DNA from: Prostheceraeus crozeri
Taxonomy: Eukaryota > Platyhelminthes > Polycladida > Euryleptidae
NCBI GenBank assembly: GCA_907163375.1
Contig: CAJQUW010003186.1
Coordinates: 1-64,000 of the forward strand
Direction: 5' to 3'
DNA length: 64,000 nt
Shown here: in pieces, positions 1-8,711 of the stretch
How the letters are laid out: each line of letters starts with the position of its first letter
Position numbering within the stretch: position 1 is the stretch's first letter
Program-made: the position numbers and the translations under genes
Notes under the pieces: generated by a model
Told to the model about the DNA's origin: nothing
The model's input: only the letters and a program-made list of their open reading frames with translations
Databases searched by the model: none

Positions 1-196
1 TACGAATGCGCGGCCATCTCCATAAATTTTCGATTCGGAAACGCGCGAGACTACCTAAGGATGACTAACTTGGTAAGTGAAAAAGTAAATAAGATAGTAT
101 ATCCTATTCTAATACATATCATTTTCATTGCAGATCTTTGCCCGCCTTCACCACCCCATCAATTTACTCCCGAGAACGAACCATCGGCTCTCTTAA
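1..196 (+). CDS. Possible 3' part of a spliced small gene
   Basis: One frame is open from position 1 to a canonical donor (gtaagt) at 73. An intron of 61 bases would end at a pyrimidine-rich tract and CAG at 131-133. The frame then continues in phase 0 to a stop at 194-196, inside the first stem-loop repeat. No product is recognised. The alternative is that this is the tail of a longer gene whose real end I misplace. Only the splice signals and the open frame support it. Confidence 0.25.
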
Positions 197-311
197 GGGC
201 CACCTAGGGGCAAGACATGATAGAACCTCCACGCGGTTTGCCCTGGGCAGTCTTCGGACTGGCGAATACTATCATTAAGTTGAATCTGCTATCAGTCAAC
301 TTGAACGTTGC
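171..311 (+). repeat. 141-bp module, copy 1 of 3, starting with a histone-type stem-loop
   Basis: This is the first of three nearly identical modules (171..311, 645..780, 1165..1305). Each starts with the same GC-rich hairpin (here 186..201) and continues through a conserved downstream stretch. The copies are separated by small TATA-driven genes, so the array is a set of cassettes. This copy differs from the others at a few positions and has no obvious complete upstream gene in the window. Confidence 0.85.
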
Positions 312-326
312 GTCGCGTTAGAGGGG

Positions 327-334
327 TATATAAA
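327..334 (+). promoter_or_regulatory. TATA box (TATATAAA) of the 88-aa gene
   Basis: A TATATAAA box lies 32 bases before the ATG at 366, so transcription should start very close to the start codon. The same box type precedes the next cassette and PolB. Confidence 0.6.
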
Positions 335-365
335 CCACTGCCTCTCATTTCATTTCATTTCAATC

Positions 366-632
366 ATGCAGACGCCGAACAGTCAAGTCAGCTCTCCTCG
401 CGGACCGCAGTTAAGGCCGCGAAATTTATTTGAGGAGTTCGTCAGGCTAGAGGAGCAAGACAGAGTCCACAACAATCTTGCTCGGATTGGCAATCCGATG
501 ACAGCAACTGCTGCCAATCCAACGGAATGGCGCTACATTCCACTCTATACTCACATGCCAGTTAGTGTGGAAGTCGACAGTGCTACCAAAGAGAGAGTCT
601 TTGACTCTCTCAGCAGAATTGGTAGGCTGTAG
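366..632 (+). CDS. Small accessory protein, 88 aa, unknown function
   Basis: I do not recognise this protein. It is 88 residues long, charged and without a signal peptide or membrane segment. The N-terminus is rich in Pro, Ser and Arg, and the middle part is probably helical. The ATG is the first one after a TATATAAA box. The stop is 27 bases before a histone-type stem-loop at 660..675, which suggests a short transcript of about 300 bases. The gene belongs to a cassette array at the left side of Polinton element 1, where accessory and probably early genes sit. The opposite strand is also open over part of this region, but it lacks a matching promoter. Confidence 0.5.
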   Translation: MQTPNSQVSSPRGPQLRPRNLFEEFVRLEEQDRVHNNLARIGNPMTATAANPTEWRYIPLYTHMPVSVEVDSATKERVFDSLSRIGRL

Positions 633-644
633 GATGACGACTCC

Positions 645-780
645 CGAGAACGAACCATCGGCTCTCTTAAGGGCCACCATGGGGCAAGACATGATAGAAC
701 CTCCTCGCGGTTTGCCCTGGGCAGTCTTCGGACTGGCGAATACTATCATTAAGTTGAATCTGCTATCAGTCAACTTGAAC
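645..780 (+). repeat. Stem-loop module, copy 2 of 3
   Basis: Near-identical to 1165..1305. It begins about a dozen bases after the stop of the 88-aa gene. After the hairpin (660..675) come ACC, a short spacer and a CAAGA-containing stretch, then about 90 conserved bases. Confidence 0.85.
660..675 (+). terminator. Histone-mRNA-like 3' stem-loop
   Basis: The 16 bases form a 6-bp stem (GGCTCT with AGGGCC, one G-U pair) and a 4-base loop (CTTA), followed by ACC. Replication-dependent histone mRNAs end with a 6-bp stem, a 4-base loop and a trailing ACCA, often with a purine-rich CAAGA-type downstream element for U7 snRNA; a CAAGA lies about ten bases downstream here. The distance from the stop codon (27 bases) also fits. 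The loop deviates from the usual U-rich consensus, so processing by the histone pathway is inference. The same hairpin occurs at 186..201 and 1180..1195. Confidence 0.5.
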
Positions 781-848
781 ATTATGCAGTCGATTGCTAT
801 CCCTGAAGCATTCTGATTCGCTGTTGAGCAATTCATTGTTGAAAACCC

Positions 849-856
849 TATATAAG
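849..856 (+). promoter_or_regulatory. TATA box (TATATAAG) of the 83-aa gene
   Basis: TATATAAG lies 41 bases before the ATG at 897. This exact octamer recurs ahead of PolB in both elements and ahead of several accessory genes in element 2. Confidence 0.6.
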
Positions 857-896
857 CCAGAAGATTGTAGCGCTTCTCATTCAATTTGAAGTCACG

Positions 897-1148
897 ATGG
901 AAGCGACATCTGCCGACAATATTCCCGTCTTCACTGATGAAGACAACGGTATTCCCGAGTTCGTCATCCTCGACGAGTGGGATGAGGATGAGAAGAAGGG
1001 GAAGATCAAGAGGATCGTTTGGACGGATGAGGTGTGGACTCCAAATACCACCCGCATCCGAAAGGTGCCAGATGCACCAGCACGGCTTAGGCGGCACAGG
1101 GTTTATGACAACCTAACTGTCATACCTATTGACTATTCAAGCCAATAG
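897..1148 (+). CDS. Small acidic-basic accessory protein, 83 aa
   Basis: Unrecognised. The first half is acidic with runs of Asp and Glu, and the second half is basic with an Arg-rich patch. The overall design resembles small nuclear regulatory proteins, but no family motif is visible. It has a TATATAAG box, a start codon close behind it and a histone-like stem-loop at 1180..1195, 31 bases after the stop, exactly as in the preceding 88-aa cassette. An overlapping frame starting at 886 is also open but lacks support. Confidence 0.5.
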   Translation: MEATSADNIPVFTDEDNGIPEFVILDEWDEDEKKGKIKRIVWTDEVWTPNTTRIRKVPDAPARLRRHRVYDNLTVIPIDYSSQ

Positions 1149-1164
1149 TCAACTTAATTGTCAC

Positions 1165-1305
1165 CGAGAACGAACCATCGGCTCTCTTAAGGGCCACCAT
1201 GGGGCAAGACATGATAGAACCTCCTCGCGGTTTGCCCTGGGCAGTCTTCGGACTGGCGAATACTATCATTAAGTTGAATCTGCTATCAGTCAACTTGAAC
1301 GTTGC
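1165..1305 (+). repeat. Stem-loop module, copy 3 of 3 (hairpin at 1180..1195)
   Basis: Third copy of the module, again placed directly after a small gene. Near-identity of copies 2 and 3 points to recent duplication or gene conversion of the 3' processing signal together with its downstream flank. Confidence 0.85.
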
Positions 1306-1642
1306 AAATGAAGTTCGGTGTAATACTTCCTTTCGACGGGCGTTCCTGTAAAGGGCGGCGGTGAAACCCGTAGCTATGTATACCGCAAGGGACATTCGGC
1401 AATGGTCAATCTTGTTAAACCTCTCTGCGTCATGTTTGCAAGTGATTGCCTCTGTCTCAACGTAGCATGCATTCGCGTCAGGGCGACATTTAGCCAACTG
1501 TCGAAGGTTGCCTAAAACTTTCCATTGCATACGTTATGAGAACCATGAGTTCTACCTGTCTCTATCAATGAGACGAATTGATGAATGGAATGAAATGGGA
1601 GGACACTCACGCGCCACACGCAACATAACACACTTCTCTCTT
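1306..1642. other. Spacer without a confident gene
   Basis: A leftward open frame of 134 residues (1126..1530) crosses this spacer and the repeat. It has no promoter or recognisable domain, so I do not call it. No other structure is visible. Confidence 0.4.
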
Positions 1643-2257
1643 CCGTAGTCTAACAAGCTCTTTACACATGGATCGCAGTCGATTGCTATCCCTGTATCAG
1701 AAGTGTAAGCTATCTTAATTTATTTGACACTATTTTATCTACCATCATCGTCCATATGAAATGTTTTTAGATTTACAAGTTAGACTAAGCGTGCTACTAT
1801 TTCCAAATGAAAAAGTATACATGCTTAAATCATCCACTTAAGCCCATCCGTAGTCTAACAAGCTCTTTACACATGGATCGCAGTCGATTGCTATCCCTGT
1901 ATCAGAAGTGTAAGCTATCTTAATTTATTTGACACTATTTTATCTACCATCATCGTCCATATGAAATGTTTTTAGATTTACAAGTTAGACTAAGCGTGCT
2001 ACTATTTCCAAATGAAAAAGTATACATGGTTAAATCATCCACTTAAGCCCATCCGTAGTCTAACAAGCTCTTTACACATGGATCGCAGTCGATTGCTATC
2101 CCTGTATCAGAAGTGTAAGCTATCTTAATTTATTTGACACTATTTCATCTACCATCATCGTCCATATGAAATGTTATAAGATTTACAAGTTAAACTAAGC
2201 GTGCTACTATTTCCAAATGAAAAAGTATACATGGTTAAATTATTCACTAAAACCCCA
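1643..2257 (+). repeat. Three tandem copies of a 205-bp unit
   Basis: Units start at 1643, 1848 and 2053 and are almost identical; the third diverges towards its end. Each unit holds an identical short open frame of 16 codons starting with ATGGATCGC. Part of it matches the stretch at about 785-805 just after stem-loop copy 2, so the array probably arose from an accessory-gene exon. Tandem arrays are common near the ends of large transposons. Confidence 0.85.
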
Positions 2258-2305
2258 TTCAAGTAAGTCAGTATGAAAGCAAAGATAATACGAAATAAAC
2301 ATTTA

Positions 2306-2743
2306 TTATGGCATGTATTTCAAAAGGTCTTCATCGTCAATATCGTCCCAGAGTCTGGCTTCACATAGATTACAAAAACAGTTGAGCTGCTTTAAACGTT
2401 CTTCTGCAGCGTCCCTCACTTTCTCAATGTACGCCCACTCCGCCACGGTTCGCGGTTGGGAGTTAGGGGTGTACCACTCCCATATTTGATGCAAGTGCGA
2501 CTTGCTGGTCATCTCCATCACCCCTTCGGCATCATATTGTAAATATTTCCACCGTATGCCTGTTAGGTCGGGCAACTCCTCTTCATCCTCCTCCGATAAT
2601 GATAACTTTCGTATATTGTCGAGATTGTATGTCTTCTCCACCTTCGCCTTTCTTGGTGCATTTGCTGTAACGAGCACCTTTGCTGATGTATATGGAGAGG
2701 AGAACTCCAATGCGGTATTTGGTGTTGTTGGAGGACTTGTCAT
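2306..2743 (-). CDS. Accessory protein with C-terminal CxC-x2-C cluster, 145 aa
   Basis: Unrecognised. The N-terminal third is rich in Pro, Thr and Ser. An acidic stretch (Ser-Glu-Glu-Asp type) follows near residue 52, then a region with several Trp. The C-terminus has closely spaced cysteines (CFCNLC) that could bind zinc. It runs divergently from PolB, with a short shared promoter region of about 250 bases. AATAAA-type signals lie just after the stop on the same strand. A 97-residue Cys-containing protein occupies a similar position in element 2, but similarity is weak. Confidence 0.6.
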   Translation of the reverse strand: MTSPPTTPNTALEFSSPYTSAKVLVTANAPRKAKVEKTYNLDNIRKLSLSEEDEEELPDLTGIRWKYLQYDAEGVMEMTSKSHLHQIWEWYTPNSQPRTVAEWAYIEKVRDAAEERLKQLNCFCNLCEARLWDDIDDEDLLKYMP

Positions 2744-2856
2744 GTTGTCTTTGAAATGCTGACTTTGAATAATGATAACTTTAACATTTTTCTAATTCTT
2801 AAGTATACACAAGCAGCCAATCAGAATGAACATCCAATGAATGAAGAGGATGAAAG

Positions 2857-2864
2857 TATATAAG
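2857..2864 (+). promoter_or_regulatory. TATA box of PolB (TATATAAG)
   Basis: Exact TATATAAG about 136 bases upstream of the PolB start codon at 3000, leaving room for a 5' leader of about 105 bases. Confidence 0.6.
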
Positions 2865-2999
2865 CAAAGTGACATTCAGGTCATTTCATTTAATCTGTGA
2901 ATCATACAAGTGACGAACGCACGATCTCTCTCTTTGACTATTATTTGAGTGAAGTCTCTATCTTGTAGAAGTATCAACCTTAAACTTGATTTCGTTGAA

Positions 3000-5900
3000 A
3001 TGGTAAGTTGAAAATTTCCTCTCATCTCCCTCAAACGTGTGACTAATAGCATCTTCCTCAATTTCAGACATCAACTTCATCACCAACGCCCTCTCTTCTC
3101 GAGGAAAGTTTAGAGTTATTGAGTCAAGGTAGGTTGTAACACTACACTGAGGCTTGAACAGAGATGAAAGAATGATTTCTCTTTCAGGTGATGTGAGTTC
3201 CAGCTCAGGACTCTCGCGGCAAGGCAACGAGTGGGAATGTGCCGACTGCGGACATATGTTTACAAGGAAGCACAGTCTCCTTCGACACATCAAACAACGT
3301 GTGTGTCAACGCAAAGCGGCGTCAATCTCCGGAGGTGAAGTTGATTCTGACGATGACATCTCCTTTCCTTGCGATTTGTGCCCTCTTTCTTTTGATAGTC
3401 ACTTTCAGCGATCTTCGCACAGACTTCAACACACGCATGCAAATGATCACTACACCAACGGTACCTCTACCATCTCCCTCATTAATGTTTCACATAATAA
3501 TTTAGTACGCGACTACTGCATGGAGTCCAATACTCAAATTGTAGATTTTCCTGAGTGGCTCCTTCAAAATTCTAACATTATCGAAGCGCTCTTCAATAAT
3601 TTAGACAATTTTAGAATGAAGGCGCTCATCTACCTTAAACTAAAATATATTAAAATAGATTTTCAAACGGGTCAAGTGACGGAGAGAATACAGTTTCATA
3701 TTCCTTCCTCTTCCGCAACCGAAGTTGTAGACTGCGAGTCTTGGCTAAATTTTCACATTCAATGTTTAAAATCAAATGTAGATAAATTCAATCAACGCGA
3801 CAGCGCTCTCATTTTTGATGGTGTGGACTCAGCCATATTCAAAATTTCCCTATTAGAAAGTCATGCAGCTCGAGGCACATTTAAACTTCCAAAAACGTTG
3901 TATAATAAGAAAGCTGTCATCAATGTTGATTGTAAATCACAGTGTTTCAAATATGCAGTCCTATCCATCCTTCACTATAATGATATCAACGCGCATCGAG
4001 ATCGCACCTATAGCTATAGACAGTGGGAGGATGAACTAGACTTTGAAGGTTGTGATAGTAACAACATGAAAATCAAAGATGTAGAAACGTTCGAAAAACA
4101 TAATAAGATTAAAATTGTCGTTCACGTGTGGGAGAAGGGGTTGAAGGGTGCCCGCTATAATTCACGTTCAACTTGTTATGAACGTGTAGTCAACCTCTTA
4201 TTAGTAAAACAAGATGATAGCGAGGAATGGCACTACTGTGGTATTCCCAAAATCTCTCGCTTGTACACTCACTTGGGGCACTCTAAAAGAGGTGAACATT
4301 TTGTATGCGACCGCTGCATCCGCTCATTTTGGAGTAAAGATAAATTTGAAACTCACTATGAATGGTGCAAGCGAGGTAAATTACAAATGGAACGCATGCC
4401 CAAAGATAAAATATTTTCACATAGGGATAATGGTGACGAATTAAGTCCCCTGCGTGTCATTTACGCAGACATAGAATGCTACATTGATGATATCATCCAC
4501 AAGCCAGCAGCCATATCCTGCTATGAAGTATGGCATGACCACTTTAGGAATAGACAAAACAAAATGCATACTTGGCAAGGTGAAGATTGCATTTCAAAAT
4601 TTCTAGAATTTCTCGATAAAGCTGCAAAATTTCAACAATCATATGATTCCCAATTGCAGCGTAAGTCACTACATATGTCAGATGAAGACAAACAAAAATT
4701 TGAAAGTTGCACATCCTGTCCTAAATGTCATAAAACGTTTGATGACGATAAAATTAAGAAAGTGCGTGATCATGATCACATCACTGGTAAATTTAGAAAC
4801 GCACTCTGCTCCAAATGTAACTTTTCACTTAGGTTGAGACGTCGTGTACTACCCGTCATTTTTCATAACTTTAAGGGCTATGACAGTCATATGCTCATAA
4901 AAGGAGGGTTGAGCCAGATGAAATCGTGGCAGTTTAATGTAATAGCACAAACGAGAGAAAAATTCATGGCAATGACAGCAAAAGTACCAGTAGATAAAAC
5001 TAAAGAAAATAAGACAGTCTTCTTCGAAATAAAATTTTTAGATTCATTTCAATTCATGTCAGCGTCACTAGCTTCTCTCGTTCGTAATCTCAAGTTTCTT
5101 CCCCATAGTCAAACTTTGAAGAAACACTATCCAAACTTAACGGATGAAATAATCACTCGCAAAGGAGTCTTTCCTTATGCGTATTTTAGCTCAATGTCTA
5201 AACTAAATGAAACAACCCTTCCTTCCATTGACAAATTCAAAAACGATTTGACGGGTGAAGATTGTCCAGTAGAGGACTATGAACATGCTCAAGAGGCATG
5301 GTTAAAATTTAATTGTAAAACGTTTGGCGATTATATGATCGCTTACTTAGAATTAGATGTCATTTTGCTGGCTGATGTCTTTCAGGAGTTTCGACGAGTG
5401 GCATTAGAAGAAGACAAATTAGATCCTATCCACTTTGTCAGTCTACCAGCCATGTCCTTTAAATCAGCCTTTAAAATGACTGGTGAGACCATTCATCTCT
5501 TACAAGACCCGGAGATGTATAATATATTTGAGCGCGGAATACGCGGTGGTCTCACATTTGTAAATAAACATCATATAAAATCTGAAACAGTAGGTGATGA
5601 TCATATCCACCTAAAGTACTATGACCAAAATAATTTATATGGCAGTTCACTGTCTAAACCACTACCTCATTCCGAGTTTAGTTGGTTAAATCAAAATGAG
5701 CTTGAGTATTACTCCAACCCTTCAAACATACTGAATATTCCAGATGAAGGTGATTGGGGATATTATTTTGAAGTGGATTTGATTTATCCAAATAGTATTA
5801 AAAATAAAACTGCTGATTTCCCACTCGCACCTGAATCTGGCGAAGTGACTGAAGATATGTTTTCACCATTCATGTCACAATTTCATAATAACTTAACAGA

Positions 5901-6972
5901 GTGTGGACAGCCAAGGTACAAACCATGCCGCAAACTTTTACTCACCCAATATGATAAGAAAAATTATCTCGTACACTTCTGCATATTAAAATTCTATTTA
6001 GAAATGGGCATGCTTCTAAAGTCAGTTCACCGCATTATCAAATTTAGACAGAAAGCCTTCCTCAAACCCTACATAGATAGTAACAGTCAAAAACGTGCAC
6101 TCGCCCAAAATAATTTTGAAAAGGATTTTTATAAATATAAGAATAATAGTCTATTCGGAAAGACCATGGAGGATGTTAGAAAACGTATGAATTACAAACT
6201 AGTCGTTGATGAACAAAAATATCACAAATTGACCTCATCACCTCTTTTCATTGATAGAGACATCATCGATGAGGATCTTGTAGGTGTTAAAATGATTAAA
6301 TCAGAAGTTGAGTTGTGCAAACCCATCTATATTGGGCAAGCCGTTTTAGATTATTCCAAGCTTGAAATGTATCAACTCTTCTACAAAATATTAAAACCAT
6401 GCCCTCTCGTAAAAGAGGTTCGCTTGCTGGGTGGTGATACAGATAGTTTCTTTTTAGGAATTACCACTCAAAAAGATTTAAATTTTAATGAAGTAGGTAA
6501 GTCATTAGAAAAATATTTCGATACATCTAACTACAATCCCACTCATCCACTCTATTCCATACAGAATAAAGCCAAACTTGGTTGTTTTAAGGATGAAACA
6601 GCAGGAAAGGAAATAGATGAAATGATTCTCCTCCGTCCTAAAATGTATTCCATGAAACTAAAAGAATGTGCAGATAGTATTAAGCGTGCTAAAGGTATAT
6701 CAAAATCCATTGTTCATAAAATGAAACATCGGTCCTATAAGAAGGCCTATAAAAATAAAACTATAACGTTTGTCAATATGACAATCTTAAAATCTCAAGT
6801 TCATACTGTGAAAACGTACACGTTCAAGAAACGAGCACTTTCAGCATGGGAGGATAAGAGGTGTTGGATAGGACATAACACATCTCTTCCACATGGACAT
6901 CCTGACACAAACATACCTCCACCCAAAAGAATAAAACTCACGCTACCACATTCAGGAGATGTATTGACATAA
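3000..6972 (+). CDS. Protein-primed DNA polymerase B (Polinton PolB)
   Basis: This is a family B DNA polymerase that would replicate the element DNA from a protein primer. The main open part is about 1260 residues. At the N-terminus are two C2H2-type zinc fingers (CADC...H and CDLC...H), then a conserved Polinton N-terminal domain, a Cys/His-containing domain (SQCFKYAVL) and a third finger. The exonuclease site I motif is ADIEC. Next come a CPKC/HDHITGK/CSKC segment resembling an endonuclease VII-type zinc knuckle, exonuclease II (HNFKGYDS), exonuclease III (YLELDVILLAD), palm motif A (DQNNLYG), the KxxxNSLFGK motif B and motif C (GGDTDS). Splice signals suggest two short introns at the front, 3003..3067 directly after the ATG and 3129..3187, so I start it at 3000. 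The gene looks whole. Confidence 0.92.
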
Positions 6973-7099
6973 TCAACTTTAACTCAGTATTTTGATGTTG
7001 CTTTTTGTAGATATACATGGTTGTTTTATGTATCGCATGAGATCGTTTCTTCCTTGTGAATATATGCCTACAGTCAGCCCATTCCCCCTATATCTGTGA

Positions 7100-7151
7100 A
7101 AAGACTTTTTCATATACATATTTTTATTTCAATAAACATATCACAATGACT
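7100..7151. terminator. Convergent polyadenylation region
   Basis: An AATAAA for PolB near 7131 and its reverse complement for the leftward 516-aa gene lie within a few dozen bases, as expected between tail-to-tail genes. Confidence 0.5.
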
Positions 7152-8702
7152 TCACTTTGTTTTCCGAAACACTAAAGTTACGAGGGATTTAGTATCTTTC
7201 ACATGGATACACTCTTGTAAACCATTGGTAATTTTGATAGCAATAGAGGGTATAGTTTGTTTGACGACGGGATGATAGAAAATAGATTCAAACATCTTCT
7301 CGACTATTCCATATGAAGCGTCTTTATCATGAATGAAATCACGTAAAATGTATTCTTTTTTCTCGCCAACAGAAATAGGTAGAATCAAATCACTTTGAAT
7401 GTAAAGGTGCTGTTCATGTTTATCAAGTGTCATTGGTGTTTCTATACCAATCGTATGCGCAGCAGCAAACACAGTTTGTAGCATTGAAAAACCAAAGAGT
7501 TTTTTCAAATTTTTACTCAATTGACATTGAATGTCATCACCCAGTTTCAGAACAACGCGTTGATTTTCAATTGAAAACGAAATGTGGTGTGTCTTTACAT
7601 CATATTTACTTTTCATCACATGCTTCAACTTCTGTTGTATATAAGGATTTACTACATGAATGAAGCTTTCAACTGTATGATATAGACGCGGCATTATATT
7701 GATAGCAACTTTAGATTCTTCATAAGACTGGTAAATTTTCTTGATGCGATCGCCATAGATGTCCACCCACCATTCATCATTAACTGAATCAGCTTTAGTG
7801 TGATATTCATGAGAAGCATACACCACACCGCTTCCAATAATAGGTGTATAATGTCTTACAAAATGACGCAAGGTTGGAGAGAAATAAACTGTAAGTTTGT
7901 CATTATATTTCTGAATAGCCAACTTATTTTTGTCCGCCATAATTTTCTCTCCATACTTCTTACCCACAGTCTCATTCCATCGTTTTACTAACTCAATAAG
8001 TGATAAAGGTTGAACACCACGCTTTTTCAAAATGATGCGTTCTTCGCATTCTACAACATCTTCATCAAATATTTTAAATCTATAATGAAATTTGTTGATT
8101 CGATTTGAATAAACTTTTCTAACATTTGCAGTAGCAATTGACGTTAGATGTAGTCCATGACCAAAACCGAGATGCGGATAGAATTCACTATCCAACCTCA
8201 GCGTAAGACCTTTAGTAAAAGAATGAAAGCGGAGGAACTGTCTCCCACTCCAATGATAGATAGTAAACTCATAAGCTTTCTGATTTTTATTCTTCATGAT
8301 GGAAGTATTACCACTGTTGAATGCCTTAATAATTTTCTCATTCCCAAATGGCTCATAAGAATCTGATTTTATCTGAATCCATTCATAGTTCCACTTTCCA
8401 TCTGATGTTAAATTGTATGGGAACTGGAATGCATTATTCATCGTTATTCCATCATGGGTGCGAGGAGTCAATATCATTTCTTCCAAATCATTCACATTCT
8501 GAATATTGCTATCATAGCAAATACTAGAAACGCCAACCTCCCATTCACCTTCTAAATGCAGTGGCCGATTTAATTCTACTCGATAGTCTGATGGTTTATT
8601 TTTGGGAAATTTATTCATAGAAGCATTACTGGGCAAGTAGATTAGAAACGAGTCCTTATTTTCACTTTCCATATTATTCACATTGGAAAAATATATTAGC
8701 AT
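7152..8702 (-). CDS. Penton-like/minor capsid candidate A, about 506-516 aa
   Basis: A large conserved Polinton virion-type protein. Near the N-terminus it has the pattern 'FLIYLPSNAS...FP.NKPS.Y.V' followed by GEWEVGVSSI. This is the signature of the large late protein found in many invertebrate Polintons, which I take as the penton/minor-capsid candidate. No membrane segment is seen. The likely start is the Met at 8672, which aligns with its relatives at 8712..10130 and 51713..53317. It lies 9 bases after its paralogue, so the two form a tandem pair. The exact virion role is inference from family and position. Confidence 0.7.
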   Translation of the reverse strand: MLIYFSNVNNMESENKDSFLIYLPSNASMNKFPKNKPSDYRVELNRPLHLEGEWEVGVSSICYDSNIQNVNDLEEMILTPRTHDGITMNNAFQFPYNLTSDGKWNYEWIQIKSDSYEPFGNEKIIKAFNSGNTSIMKNKNQKAYEFTIYHWSGRQFLRFHSFTKGLTLRLDSEFYPHLGFGHGLHLTSIATANVRKVYSNRINKFHYRFKIFDEDVVECEERIILKKRGVQPLSLIELVKRWNETVGKKYGEKIMADKNKLAIQKYNDKLTVYFSPTLRHFVRHYTPIIGSGVVYASHEYHTKADSVNDEWWVDIYGDRIKKIYQSYEESKVAINIMPRLYHTVESFIHVVNPYIQQKLKHVMKSKYDVKTHHISFSIENQRVVLKLGDDIQCQLSKNLKKLFGFSMLQTVFAAAHTIGIETPMTLDKHEQHLYIQSDLILPISVGEKKEYILRDFIHDKDASYGIVEKMFESIFYHPVVKQTIPSIAIKITNGLQECIHVKDTKSLVTLVFRKTK

Positions 8703-8711
8703 ACGTTTGCA

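Noticed and set aside
447-1097. Leftward 216-codon open frame across the small-gene cassettes
   Set aside because: It runs through the repeated stem-loop module and opposite two TATA-driven small genes. It has no promoter and part of its sequence recurs wherever the module does.
1126-1530. Leftward 134-codon frame
   Set aside because: The second half is the antisense of the repeat module. The first half looks somewhat protein-like but there is no promoter or domain, so I leave it open.
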